From an uncultured Granulosicoccus sp. (GTDB lineage Bacteria; Pseudomonadota; Gammaproteobacteria; Granulosicoccales; Granulosicoccaceae): a stretch of 64,000 nt of DNA. Positions 9,308-17,500 of the stretch are shown piece after piece. The position numbers were made by a program, and so were the translations under genes. Each line of letters opens with the position of its first letter. The first letter of the stretch is position 1. The notes under the pieces were generated by a model. That model had not been told where the DNA came from. It searched no databases and saw only the letters and a program-made list of their open reading frames with translations. The DNA lies in assembly GCA_947499955.1 (NCBI GenBank), contig CANMQI010000010.1:204189-268188 (forward strand), read 5' to 3'.

Positions 9308-10108
9308 ATGACGGTTATTGATTTCTCCAAGCTGGAAGACTTGCCAGAAGGACTTGATGTCGAGGTGTTGCATTCTGACGTGATTCAGGAAGCGATCAAG
9401 AGTGAATTCGACAGCATGTACGAAGCGCGTTTCAACACTGAAGCCAGCGGCTTGCAGCGTGTCAACGCCGATCTGAAAAAAGAGAAGCAGCAGCTCAAGG
9501 AGCATTTCGACGCATTCAAGGACAAGTACAAGGACATCAATCCTGACGAGTATCGACAACTGCGCGAGTTTCGCGAGAGTGCTGGCGAAGCTGGCAAACA
9601 GCTGGAATCGCTGCAGAGCGAGAACGAAATCCTGCGTACCGAGCGCGACGCCATCACGAACAGTTTCGAGGACAAGCTGCGAGCGAAGGATCAGGAGGCG
9701 CTGCAGATTCAGAGCCAGTTGGACAACGAGCGCCTGGATAACAGGGTGCTGCAAGGCATTCAGATGCATAACAAGGAGTATTCCTCAGTCAAGGCACTCC
9801 CAGGTACTGAGCGCTGGATTCTGGCCGAAGCTCGTGAGACATGGAAGAAGGACGAAAACGGCAGCTTCGTTCCCATGCGCGGCGACCGAGTTCTGACTGG
9901 GCCTGACGGCAACGTGATGACCTTCCCTGAGTGGGTCAACTCGCTGCGTACTCGTGCCGAGTTCAGTCATATGTTCGAGCAGCCAACAGGCGGCGGTGCT
10001 CCTGGCAGCGGCAAGAGCGGTCGTCCGTTCAACCCGAACGATCTGGCAGGCGACAAGGATCAACGAACTGCTGCTTTTGCAGCACGATTTAATCTGCCCC
10101 GCAAATAG
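9308..10108 (+). CDS. Capsid scaffold-like protein
   Basis: 266 residues behind an AGAGG ribosome site. Residues about 45-155 form a long, strongly charged coiled coil (many Lys, Glu and Gln). The C-terminal region has a Gly/Pro-rich linker (PTGGGAPGSGKSGRPFNPND) and a short basic end, as in scaffolds that contact the capsid protein. Location just before the capsid gene fits. It has no protease motif, so no built-in maturation protease is seen. Confidence 0.75.
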   Translation: MTVIDFSKLEDLPEGLDVEVLHSDVIQEAIKSEFDSMYEARFNTEASGLQRVNADLKKEKQQLKEHFDAFKDKYKDINPDEYRQLREFRESAGEAGKQLESLQSENEILRTERDAITNSFEDKLRAKDQEALQIQSQLDNERLDNRVLQGIQMHNKEYSSVKALPGTERWILAEARETWKKDENGSFVPMRGDRVLTGPDGNVMTFPEWVNSLRTRAEFSHMFEQPTGGGAPGSGKSGRPFNPNDLAGDKDQRTAAFAARFNLPRK

Positions 10109-10256
10109 CTTGCGTTTTTCGTTTCATAGCAATATAGCTACAGGTGAACCCCGTCCGAAGTGGCGGGGAACACTTGCAGAAGCAGTGTTAAGCATTTTCT
10201 GTTAACGCGACTTCGAGAGCAGAAGCCTCAAGTCCACGAATGATTGAGGTTGTATT
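10109..10256 (+). promoter_or_regulatory. Capsid gene leader with two adjacent hairpins
   Basis: This 148-base gap between scaffold and capsid genes holds two back-to-back stem-loops: CCCCGTC..GGCGGGG at 10,149-10,168 and AACACT..AGTGTT at 10,169-10,189, followed by AAGCATTTTCTG. Neither has a full U-run, so partial termination, RNA processing or message stabilisation are all possible. No clear sigma70 promoter was seen. Confidence 0.4.
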
Positions 10257-11234
10257 ATGGCTCTTGACCATATGCAGGTGTTCAATGAATACATCATGCC
10301 TGCTACCATCGAAACTCTGGATCAAATGGTCCAGAAGTTCAACGCCGCATCCGGCGGCACTATCGCACTGACCACTGACGGTTTCACTGGCGACTTCCTG
10401 CAGCGCTCCTTCTTCGAGTCGATCCACAACTCGATTCGACGTGTTGACCGCTACGCCACGAACGACGACGCTGACGTTACTGACCTGACCCAGATCAAGG
10501 AATCCGGCGTCAAAGTGGCTGGTGGCTTCGGTCCTATCCGCTTCGAACCTTCCCAGCTGACATGGCTGGAAAAGCCTACTGCTGAAGGTGTTGAGGTTGC
10601 GTCTCGAAACTTCGCCGAAGCGCTGTTGCAGGATCAGCTGAACACTGCCATCGCTGCGCTGGTCGCTGCGATCAGTAATCAGGCTGACGCCACTAACGAC
10701 GTCACAGGCACTTCTGCTCCTGTCACGTATCAGGCGATCAACTCTGCACATGCGAAGTTCGGTGATGCCTCTGGCGCCATCGCTGCAGAGATCATGACTG
10801 GCTCGATGTTCCACAAGCTGATCGGCCAGAACCTGACCAACAGTCAACGCCTGTTCACTGCTGGTAACGTTCGAGTCGTCGACATCCTGGGTGATCTGGT
10901 TGTCGTCACTGACGCGCCTGCGCTGTTCGAGGCCGACTATGACACCGACCTCGACGCTGACAAGGTTCTGTCTCTGACGCCACAAGCCGCTGTCGTATAC
11001 GACGGTTCTGATGTGATTTCCAACATCCAGACCACCAACGGCAAGCAGCGCATCGAGACCACCATGCAGGTTGACTACACCTTCGGTCTGTCTCTGAGTG
11101 GATACACTTGGAACGAGTCTGCTGGCGGCAAGTCTCCCACTGACGAGAAGATCGCCACTGGCACGAACTGGGTCAAGACTGCGACCAGCATCAAGCACAC
11201 TGCTGGTGTCATCACGATTGGTAAAGCCAACTGA
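10257..11234 (+). CDS. Major capsid protein
   Basis: 325 residues. The sequence has the spacing of a HK97-fold capsid subunit of the type found with DUF4055 portals: an N-terminal helical arm (MPATIETLDQMVQKFNAA), a beta-rich core, a long helix around 118-140 (AEALLQDQLNTAIAALVAAI), and a segment ending TAGNVRVVDILGDLVVVTD that resembles the central A-domain. Long leader, high expression-type codon choice and position support the call; there is no single diagnostic motif. Confidence 0.82.
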   Translation: MALDHMQVFNEYIMPATIETLDQMVQKFNAASGGTIALTTDGFTGDFLQRSFFESIHNSIRRVDRYATNDDADVTDLTQIKESGVKVAGGFGPIRFEPSQLTWLEKPTAEGVEVASRNFAEALLQDQLNTAIAALVAAISNQADATNDVTGTSAPVTYQAINSAHAKFGDASGAIAAEIMTGSMFHKLIGQNLTNSQRLFTAGNVRVVDILGDLVVVTDAPALFEADYDTDLDADKVLSLTPQAAVVYDGSDVISNIQTTNGKQRIETTMQVDYTFGLSLSGYTWNESAGGKSPTDEKIATGTNWVKTATSIKHTAGVITIGKAN

Positions 11235-11593
11235 TGACTACTCGTGATAGCGAGGTCTGGTTCGTCAAGTTCCCGACCTATCGTTACAACGAAGACGTGA
11301 CAGCCCTGGCTCGTAGAGCAGGGCTTGTCATTGTCGATGCGCGATTCGATGACGGTACGGGCGCAAAGGATGTGCCCGAACTGACATTGAAGGCCAAGTA
11401 TCGCAAAGCCGAGCCTGAGCCTGAACCAAAACCCGAGAAGTCAGACGACGACAAGGGCGAATTGGTCTCAGTGTTCAAGGTGGTCGATGGCGTTCGTAAC
11501 GAGCGAGCAAGCCGAGCGAACATCACTCGCGACGAGGCAGAAGCCTATGTTGCTGAACGCTCCGAGAACGTCTACGAGATCATCGCCGAGTAA
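11234..11593 (+). CDS. Small protein after capsid gene, unknown
   Basis: 119 residues in TGATG overlap with the capsid gene. N-terminal half: a short beta/alpha domain (VWFVKFPTYRYNED..). Then comes a PEPEPEPKPEKSDDD linker, then a second small domain (FKVVDGVRNERASRANITRDEAEAYVAERSENVYEI). Two small domains on a Pro/Glu linker would suit a head decoration or accessory head protein, but no family was recognised. Confidence 0.55.
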   Translation: MTTRDSEVWFVKFPTYRYNEDVTALARRAGLVIVDARFDDGTGAKDVPELTLKAKYRKAEPEPEPKPEKSDDDKGELVSVFKVVDGVRNERASRANITRDEAEAYVAERSENVYEIIAE

Positions 11594-11599
11594 GGCACT

Positions 11600-12082
11600 G
11601 TGGACTTGATTGTCGAAACAGGCGCGGGAGTGGCTGGTGCCAACTCCTATACGTCGCTGGAGAGCGCTCAGGAGTTTCTCGATGCGCGAGGCTACTCCGT
11701 AACGCTGACCACGGCGTCGTTGCTGCGAGCGATGGATCAGCTGAACAGTGCTCGTTATCTCGGGCGCAAAAGCGATCCATCAAACGCGCTGCCATTCCCA
11801 CGCGCTGATCTGCTCGACTGCGAAGGCAACGAGATTCCTTCAGACGTCGTACCTGCTGAAATGGCGACAGCTCAGATATGGCTGGCCTATTACATCGAGC
11901 AAGGAAGCGATCCATCTGCAGTTGCTACTCCGGCGATCAAGATGGAAAAGGTCGACGTGATCGAAGTCGAGTATGCCGTGACCGACGGCGATACCACTAG
12001 CATCAGCCTGTGGTCTCTGCCTAACGTCAGAAACGCGCTGCGTTGCTTTCTGGCTGCACAGGGGCGCATTGATCGTGCCTAG
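11600..12082 (+). CDS. Head-tail connector protein (DnaT-like phage family)
   Basis: 160 residues from GTG 11,600. The start MDLIVETGAGVAGANSYTSLESAQEFLDARG is the hallmark of the phage family often labelled 'DnaT-like ssDNA binding', which by position is an adaptor at the head-tail joint. A helical core (LLRAMDQLNSARYLGRKS) and a C-terminal helix follow. Position after the capsid gene and before the stopper/tail completion genes supports a connector role; the DNA-binding name is not supported here. Confidence 0.7.
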   Translation: MDLIVETGAGVAGANSYTSLESAQEFLDARGYSVTLTTASLLRAMDQLNSARYLGRKSDPSNALPFPRADLLDCEGNEIPSDVVPAEMATAQIWLAYYIEQGSDPSAVATPAIKMEKVDVIEVEYAVTDGDTTSISLWSLPNVRNALRCFLAAQGRIDRA

Positions 12083-12509
12083 CGACAGCATTCATTCTCG
12101 CTTTGCTGACTTGGCAACTCGTCTCATCGACAAGCATGGCCGGACCATGATTCTGGTGAGGATTAACGATGAGGGCAGTACGCCTTGGAACCCGACGCAG
12201 ACCGAACAGTATCGGGACATTGTTGGCGTCCAAAGCAAGTTCACAAGCTCGGAGATCGATGGAGAGCTGATTCGAAGTACCGACAAGCTCTTTCTGATTG
12301 ACACGAAAGCGAAGATCACGACAGCGATGCGGATTCGTGACTACGGCCCAGGTGTTGACCTGATTCCGCTCGGTGAGTGGGAGGCAGGTATCGACGGTTT
12401 TGGTGTCCCTGGAGATACGCAGGTGCAGTACGACTACAGCATCGTGAACATCGAAGAGGTCAAGCCAGGGAATACGTCGATTCTCTACAAAGTGCAAGTA
12501 CGGCTGTAA
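12075..12509 (+). CDS. Head closure / stopper-like protein
   Basis: 144 residues if started at GTG 12,075, which sits a good distance behind AGGGGC at 12,059-12,064; a TTG at 12,069 is possible but too close to that site. Mostly beta-strand, with MILVRINDEG, a middle segment (DTKAKITTAMRIRDYG) and an end in VQVRL. Size and position between the connector and the gp10-like gene fit the stopper ring of siphoviruses; the assignment rests on gene order. Confidence 0.55.
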   Translation: MPSDSIHSRFADLATRLIDKHGRTMILVRINDEGSTPWNPTQTEQYRDIVGVQSKFTSSEIDGELIRSTDKLFLIDTKAKITTAMRIRDYGPGVDLIPLGEWEAGIDGFGVPGDTQVQYDYSIVNIEEVKPGNTSILYKVQVRL

Positions 12510-12513
12510 GGGG

Positions 12514-12882
12514 ATGGCGAAACTCGCTGACATCATGGCTGACTACGAGCGCCGGATGATGTACGTCGCTCGCGAAACCTGTAACGAGCAGTCTACTGAA
12601 ACGGCTGCAAGAACGCCGGTTGACACTGGTCTGCTGCGTAGCAGTTGGACGCCTGCGCTGAATCGCATCGACGGCTCCAATTCTGGCGGCGATCCGGGCG
12701 CGGTCACTACTGTAATGCAAGCAGGGGATACGTACACCTACGCGAACAATCAGCCCTACGCGCCTCGAATTGAATACGAAGCGTGGTCGATGCAAGCGCC
12801 CTACGGAATGATGTGGATCACCGTCGCCAAGTTCACAGCTACGGCGACGAAATATGCAAACAGGGTAAAGCATGGGGTCTGA
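12514..12882 (+). CDS. HK97-gp10-like tail completion protein
   Basis: 122 residues. The segment TPVDTGLLRSSW is the family signature, followed by NQPYAPRIEYEAW and a C-terminal helix. HK97-gp10-like proteins cap or complete the tail before it meets the head. Overlaps the next gene by 11 bases. Confidence 0.78.
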   Translation: MAKLADIMADYERRMMYVARETCNEQSTETAARTPVDTGLLRSSWTPALNRIDGSNSGGDPGAVTTVMQAGDTYTYANNQPYAPRIEYEAWSMQAPYGMMWITVAKFTATATKYANRVKHGV

Positions 12883-13270
12883 GGCTTTCGAAGCGTTCAT
12901 GGCGCACGTAGCCAGCTTTGCGACTGTCCCTGTTTACTGGCCCAACGTCAGCGATGATTTGATCGGTCCTCCAAAGAGCGATCACTTTCGCGTGTCCGTC
13001 TTGCCTGTCGATCCTGAAGGCGTCGATACCTGCGGCGGCAGCAGATACACATGGATTCTGCAAGTCAGTGTTTTCGTCCGTGACGGCGTTGGCATGGTCA
13101 AGCCAGCGAGGCTCGTTGATGAAATCCGAGCAGCCACGCCTGATGGGTTGCGACTGACTTCCAACAACTACGTTTTTCAAACCATCGCTCAGTGCAGGGA
13201 GGCTCCTCCGCTGCACGAAGGCGGGTGGTGCATTACGCCGGTCCAGTGCCGGTTTATCACTCTCGACTGA
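12872..13270 (+). CDS. Tail terminator protein, DUF4128-like
   Basis: 132 residues. An N-terminal helix, PVYWPN, a beta sheet (FRVSVLPVD, YTWILQVSVFVRDG) and a final strand (WCITPVQCRFITLD) match the fold and length of DUF4128/tail-terminator proteins that stop tail-tube growth. Gene order (gp10-like, terminator, tube) is canonical. Confidence 0.72.
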   Translation: MGSEAFEAFMAHVASFATVPVYWPNVSDDLIGPPKSDHFRVSVLPVDPEGVDTCGGSRYTWILQVSVFVRDGVGMVKPARLVDEIRAATPDGLRLTSNNYVFQTIAQCREAPPLHEGGWCITPVQCRFITLD

Positions 13271-13285
13271 TGAGGTTATTGACTC

Positions 13286-13744
13286 GTGACTACAGAGACA
13301 TATTCCGGCTCAACGATTGAAGTTGCCGATGAGTTGCCAGGATCAAATGACAAGGCTGGATTTGAAGCCGTGTCCTGGGTTTCAGGGCAGTGTGCCCTGC
13401 AAGAGGTGCCTGCGATTCTGCGCGAATGGGACAAGGTGACAGAGGAGCTTGTCTGCGGCGATGGCGCGTCCTACGACAAAAAGGGCGGCTACAAGTGGAA
13501 CGCGGTCACATACAAACTGACTCGCCACCCTGGTGACGCAGCACAGGACATCTACGAATCGCTCGAAGATTCCAAGGACGTCGGCTCTTTCAAGCTCGCG
13601 CTCCCAGGCACTGCAGGAACCATCTACTTCACCGCTCAGGTATCGAAGTTCTCGATGGCTGATGGTGGAACCAAAAACACAATCCACAGCGCTTCTGTAG
13701 AGCTGTTGATTCAATCCAAACCCGTTCTGGTAACAGCATCATAA
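13286..13744 (+). CDS. Major tail tube protein
   Basis: 152 residues from GTG 13,286. Beta-rich, with the stretch DSKDVGSFKLALPGTAGTIYFTAQVSKFSMADGG typical of siphovirus tube subunits, where one strand pair builds the tube wall. Located before the chaperone pair and tape measure as expected. No Ig-like C-terminal extension is present. Confidence 0.75.
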   Translation: MTTETYSGSTIEVADELPGSNDKAGFEAVSWVSGQCALQEVPAILREWDKVTEELVCGDGASYDKKGGYKWNAVTYKLTRHPGDAAQDIYESLEDSKDVGSFKLALPGTAGTIYFTAQVSKFSMADGGTKNTIHSASVELLIQSKPVLVTAS

Positions 13745-13754
13745 GGAGTCATAG

Positions 13755-14177
13755 TTGGACATTCTCGATTGTGCGACTCGGGAAAAATCGCTGGCAGGGG
13801 TAAACATGCCCCTGCTGAAGCCCGGCACCAAGCAAGTTCTCACTCACAAAGCGAAAGGCGACAAAGCGCCTCGCGAAATGTACCTGACCCTGTTGGGTCC
13901 AGAGTCGCCCACTGTACAACGGGCGCTTGCGCAAGCGCGTCATCGCTCGTCTCAAGAAGGAGAGAACCACTCGCCTTCTGATTCTCAACTGGAGAACGAC
14001 GTGGTGGCTGACTGCAAACTGCTGGCATCTCTGACAGTTGGCGGTCTCGTGTTTATGGGCGGCAAGTGGGTTGATGTCGACAGCTCCAACGCCTTCGACA
14101 TCTACTACGCGGTCAAGCCGTTCCGAGGTCAAGCGCTGCAGTTCTGCTTGAACGAGGGAAATTTTATCAACGGGTAA
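13755..14177 (+). CDS. Tail assembly chaperone (G-like), zero-frame product
   Basis: 140 residues from TTG 13,755, chosen because AAGGAG at 13,743-13,748 is ideally placed; ATG 13,806 would cut off a conserved-looking start. Helical, charged protein. In tailed phages the gene between tube and tape measure encodes two chaperones joined by a frameshift; here the last codons (GGA AAT TTT) hold a perfect slippery heptamer seven codons before the end of the frame. Confidence 0.75.
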   Translation: MDILDCATREKSLAGVNMPLLKPGTKQVLTHKAKGDKAPREMYLTLLGPESPTVQRALAQARHRSSQEGENHSPSDSQLENDVVADCKLLASLTVGGLVFMGGKWVDVDSSNAFDIYYAVKPFRGQALQFCLNEGNFING

Positions 14178-14212
14178 AAGAGCAACTATGCCTGCACATA
14201 AAAATGCAGGCA
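14159..14212 (+). promoter_or_regulatory. Programmed -1 frameshift site (AAATTTT) with downstream stem-loop
   Basis: A AAT TTT, in the zero frame, spans 14,159-14,165 and fits X XXY YYZ exactly. A -1 slip puts the ribosome in the frame that is open through 14,566. A perfect 8-bp hairpin, TGCCTGCA (14,189-14,196) with TGCAGGCA (14,205-14,212), lies 23 bases downstream, farther than usual, and may help. Confidence 0.8.
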
Positions 14213-14566
14213 TGGAACTCAATTACCCCTGAAGGTGAGCTTCTCACGAATGAGGAGAAGTATGGCATGGAGCCTCCAGAGATACACGAGAACTACACGT
14301 ACCTTGCGGAGTTCTTGTGTCGCATTGGTGTAGCGGGAGTCGGGCAGGGATGCTTAGTCCCGCTCACGTTTCAAGAGATCGAAGCATGGGCGCGAATAAC
14401 TCAGACGGAGCTGAGTTGGTTCGAGGCAGAGGCACTGCACGAAATGTCTGTCGCCTATACGTCGATCAAAAACGATAAATCGTCCGATTGTCCCATTGAT
14501 GTGAGTGTGAGTCGGGCAGAGAGAGACGCTGCGAACATTGCGGCGTGGTTGGAGGCTGCGAAGTGA
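14165..14566 (+). CDS. Tail assembly chaperone extension (T-like), reached by -1 frameshift
   Basis: The frame is open from the slip site to a stop at 14,564-14,566, adding about 133 residues (YQRVKEQ... to AAWLEAAK). An independent ATG at 14,204 lies inside the hairpin and has no ribosome site, so the fusion product is the better reading. The segment is helical and acidic (EIEAWARITQTELSWFEAEALHEMS), as in other GT-type chaperones that coat the tape measure during tail assembly. Confidence 0.75.
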   Translation, partial: YQRVKEQLCLHIKMQAWNSITPEGELLTNEEKYGMEPPEIHENYTYLAEFLCRIGVAGVGQGCLVPLTFQEIEAWARITQTELSWFEAEALHEMSVAYTSIKNDKSSDCPIDVSVSRAERDAANIAAWLEAAK

Positions 14567-17500
14567 CAGACATTGCTGAACTCGCGTTTCGCGTTGACAC
14601 CTCAGACATCGAGAGAGCGACTCGTGCCCTGCAAGCACTGACCAAGCAGGGCACGTCTTTTAGCGATGCCGCTCGGTTGTCGTCAAACGCAGCCGCGACC
14701 AGCTTCAAGGAAGTCGCATCGTCAGCTGCTGGAGTTCAGAACGGAGCGAAGCAGGCATCGACTGGACTGAACTCTGTTAGCGAAGCGGCGAAGAAAGCAG
14801 ACAGCTCGACGTCATCACTCAACGAGCAAAGCAAGAAGCTCACGACGGGTTTCAACGACATCAAACTGAAAGCTGTCGCTCTTGCAGCGTCAGTCGGTGC
14901 GACGATTGGCAGCTACCTGAAGATGTCTGAGCAGTACCGAACGATGACCTCTCAGTTGGAACTGTTCTCAGAGTCGACAGAAGAGGCAGATGCTGCTCAG
15001 GTAGGGTTGATGGCTGCTGCGCGTAGCTCTCTGGTGCCTCTGAAAGAGGTTTCAGGTCTGTATACCGCGATTCTGCCCACGATGCGCGATATGGGTTACG
15101 AGCAGGCCGAAGTGCTTCGCGTAACTGAATTGTCAGCGACAGCAATGCAACTTGCAGGGGGTAATGCTGCTGGTCATGCAGCTGCAATGCTTCAGTTGAC
15201 TCAGGCTCTGGGTTCTGGTGTCTTGCGAGGGGACGAGTTCAACTCGATCATGGAGAACGGTCGAGGACTCGCTTACTACTTGGCTGAAGGACTTCAGGTT
15301 CCTATCGGCGCTCTGCGAGAAATGGCGCAAGAGGGCGAGCTGACCGGAGACATCGTTGTCGAAGCGCTGTTGTCTCAAGGCGATGAGATCGAGAGAGCAT
15401 GGGCTTCCTATCCAGTGTCGATAGGCGCTGCATGGTCGCAGATTCAGAACGCTGTTCTGATCGCTGTCGGAGAAATGGAGAGCGTACTGGGTGTTGGCGA
15501 GTCGATCTCCAACATGATGCTCGACGTTGCAGACGGCATCTACGAAGGCTTCGATTCAGTCATTGACATCCTGCTCGACGTGCAAGCCGAATGGGTTTCT
15601 TTCAAGCTGTCACTGCAGATCAGCGATGACGCGCCTTATAGAATCCTGCGGTCAATTGGCGAGGCTATCGAGGAGATTGGAGACGCTATAGCTCCAGCGA
15701 TGCCGTATATCGGTCAATTTGCTGGAGCGCTTGCCACGATCACTGCAGGCTATGGCGGGTACGTTCTCGCAGCGGGTGCTATCACGCAGATCGGCGTCGC
15801 TGTTGCGTTTCTCGGCAAGGCAATCTTGGCTCATCCCATAGCAGCTTCCATCGCTGCGATAGGCGCTGCTGCATACGTCGTTTACGACAACTGGGACGGC
15901 ATTTCTGAGTGGTGGAGCGGAATCTGGAAGAGCATTACAGACACCATCGACGCCTTCATGCAGAAGTGGGATGCGTTCATCGACAAGATTGTCGGTATCA
16001 AGGACTCGGTTGGTGACATCTTTGGCTCGGTTAAGGATTCTGTCGGCGACGCAGTTGAAGACATGGCCGAGGGCGGCGAGAACGTTGTCGTCGGATTCTG
16101 GAATGGAATCATGTCCAAGCTCGGCTTGATTGACGAAGCCAGCGAGGAACTTGCTGAAACGCCGATCAATACGACCGAAGAAGTGCTCGACATGCACTCG
16201 CCGTCGAAGGTCATGGAAAACCTGGGCAAGCTCACTGGCGATGGTTTCGCAGCTGGAATTCTGAATAGTACGAAGGATGTGCAGGAAGCGTCTGGGCTGA
16301 TGTCCATGGTCGCTCAGAAGGAATTTGCGGAAATTGCAAAGGCTCTGCTTGAACAGCGATTGGAACTCACTGGCACTGCTGAAGAGGTGCAGCGCTACGA
16401 GCTGGGTGTCAAGAGCATCACCGGAGCCGCTGCTGATTGGATAGTCGAAACGACAGCAACCAATAACGCGCTTGAGAAGCAGAAAGAAGTCAGCGAGCGG
16501 GTAAACGGCGTCATCGCCGATCTGAAGCTGGAGCACGCTGCGCTGAAGGTTGAGCTTCAGGATGGCGCTGCTGCTGCTGAAGTCATGAAGCACAGGGCAG
16601 AGGGCTACTCGCAGTCTCAGGCTGTACTGGCTGCTGAGCTGAAAATCTCTAACGAAGAGATGCGCGAGCAGATCAGGATGAACGAGCAGGTTGCTCGAAC
16701 GATGAAAGGATTCGCTGAAGAGCAGGAAAAAGCTCGAATTGAGCTGACCCTGGGCGAAGAGGCAGCGCGTCGATATGAACTTGGTCTGAAGGGTCTGGAT
16801 GCAGCTCAGATTGATGTTGTCATGTCTGGCGAGAAGCAGATCGAGTCCATGAGGAAGCAGGCTGAGCTGCGCGAAGAGCTGAGTGACGGCATTCAAAGTG
16901 CCATCGTCGACGCAGACAGCGTGAAAGATGCCTTCAGCAATCTGGGCGACTTCATGAGGGATTGGCTGGAGACAAAGATCAGGGAGTTTGCTGCAAACCA
17001 AGTCACAGTCTTTCTGGGCTTGAATGGCGACGGCATGGAGTCTGGGTTCAGCGGAGTCATCAGTAACGTCAGCAAAATGCTCGGCGGTTTCGGCGACACC
17101 ATGTCTGGGTTGTTTGGCGGTGTCGGTCAGTCATTGACCGGGATGCTCGGCAGTGTCGGGAATACTCTCGGCAACCTGGGCACCACTGTCGGCAATGCAA
17201 TCGGCGGTCTGTTCGGCGCATCATCGTCTGCCGCCACTAGCGTCGGTTCGCTCTCGAACGCAGTAAACGCTGCGGCTGGTGGTATGAACTCGGCTACTGC
17301 TGCAATGGGGTCCACAACAGCAGGACTGAGCACACTTGCCGGTGCTCTCGGCGCTGGCGGACTAGGGTACGCCGTTGGGGAGCTTGCAGGCGCAGCGAAC
17401 AGTGCAGCAGTGGGCGTCCTGTCTGCTGTCGGGTCTCTTGTCGGCGGTCCTCTCGGTGCGGGTCTTGGCGCAGCTATCGGGTCTGCATTCGGCAGCTCTT

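Noticed and set aside
10188..11198. Long leftward open frame opposite the capsid gene (336 codons)
   Set aside because: Antisense shadow of the capsid gene; no ribosome site and no domain. The capsid frame fits gene order.
14204..14566. Independent tail gene starting at ATG 14,204
   Set aside because: The ATG is inside a hairpin without a ribosome site, and the frame is open back to the slippery heptamer, so a frameshift product is the better call.
15652..17001. Leftward 449-codon frame inside the tape measure
   Set aside because: Low-complexity antisense shadow with many Ser, Leu and Cys; no start signal.
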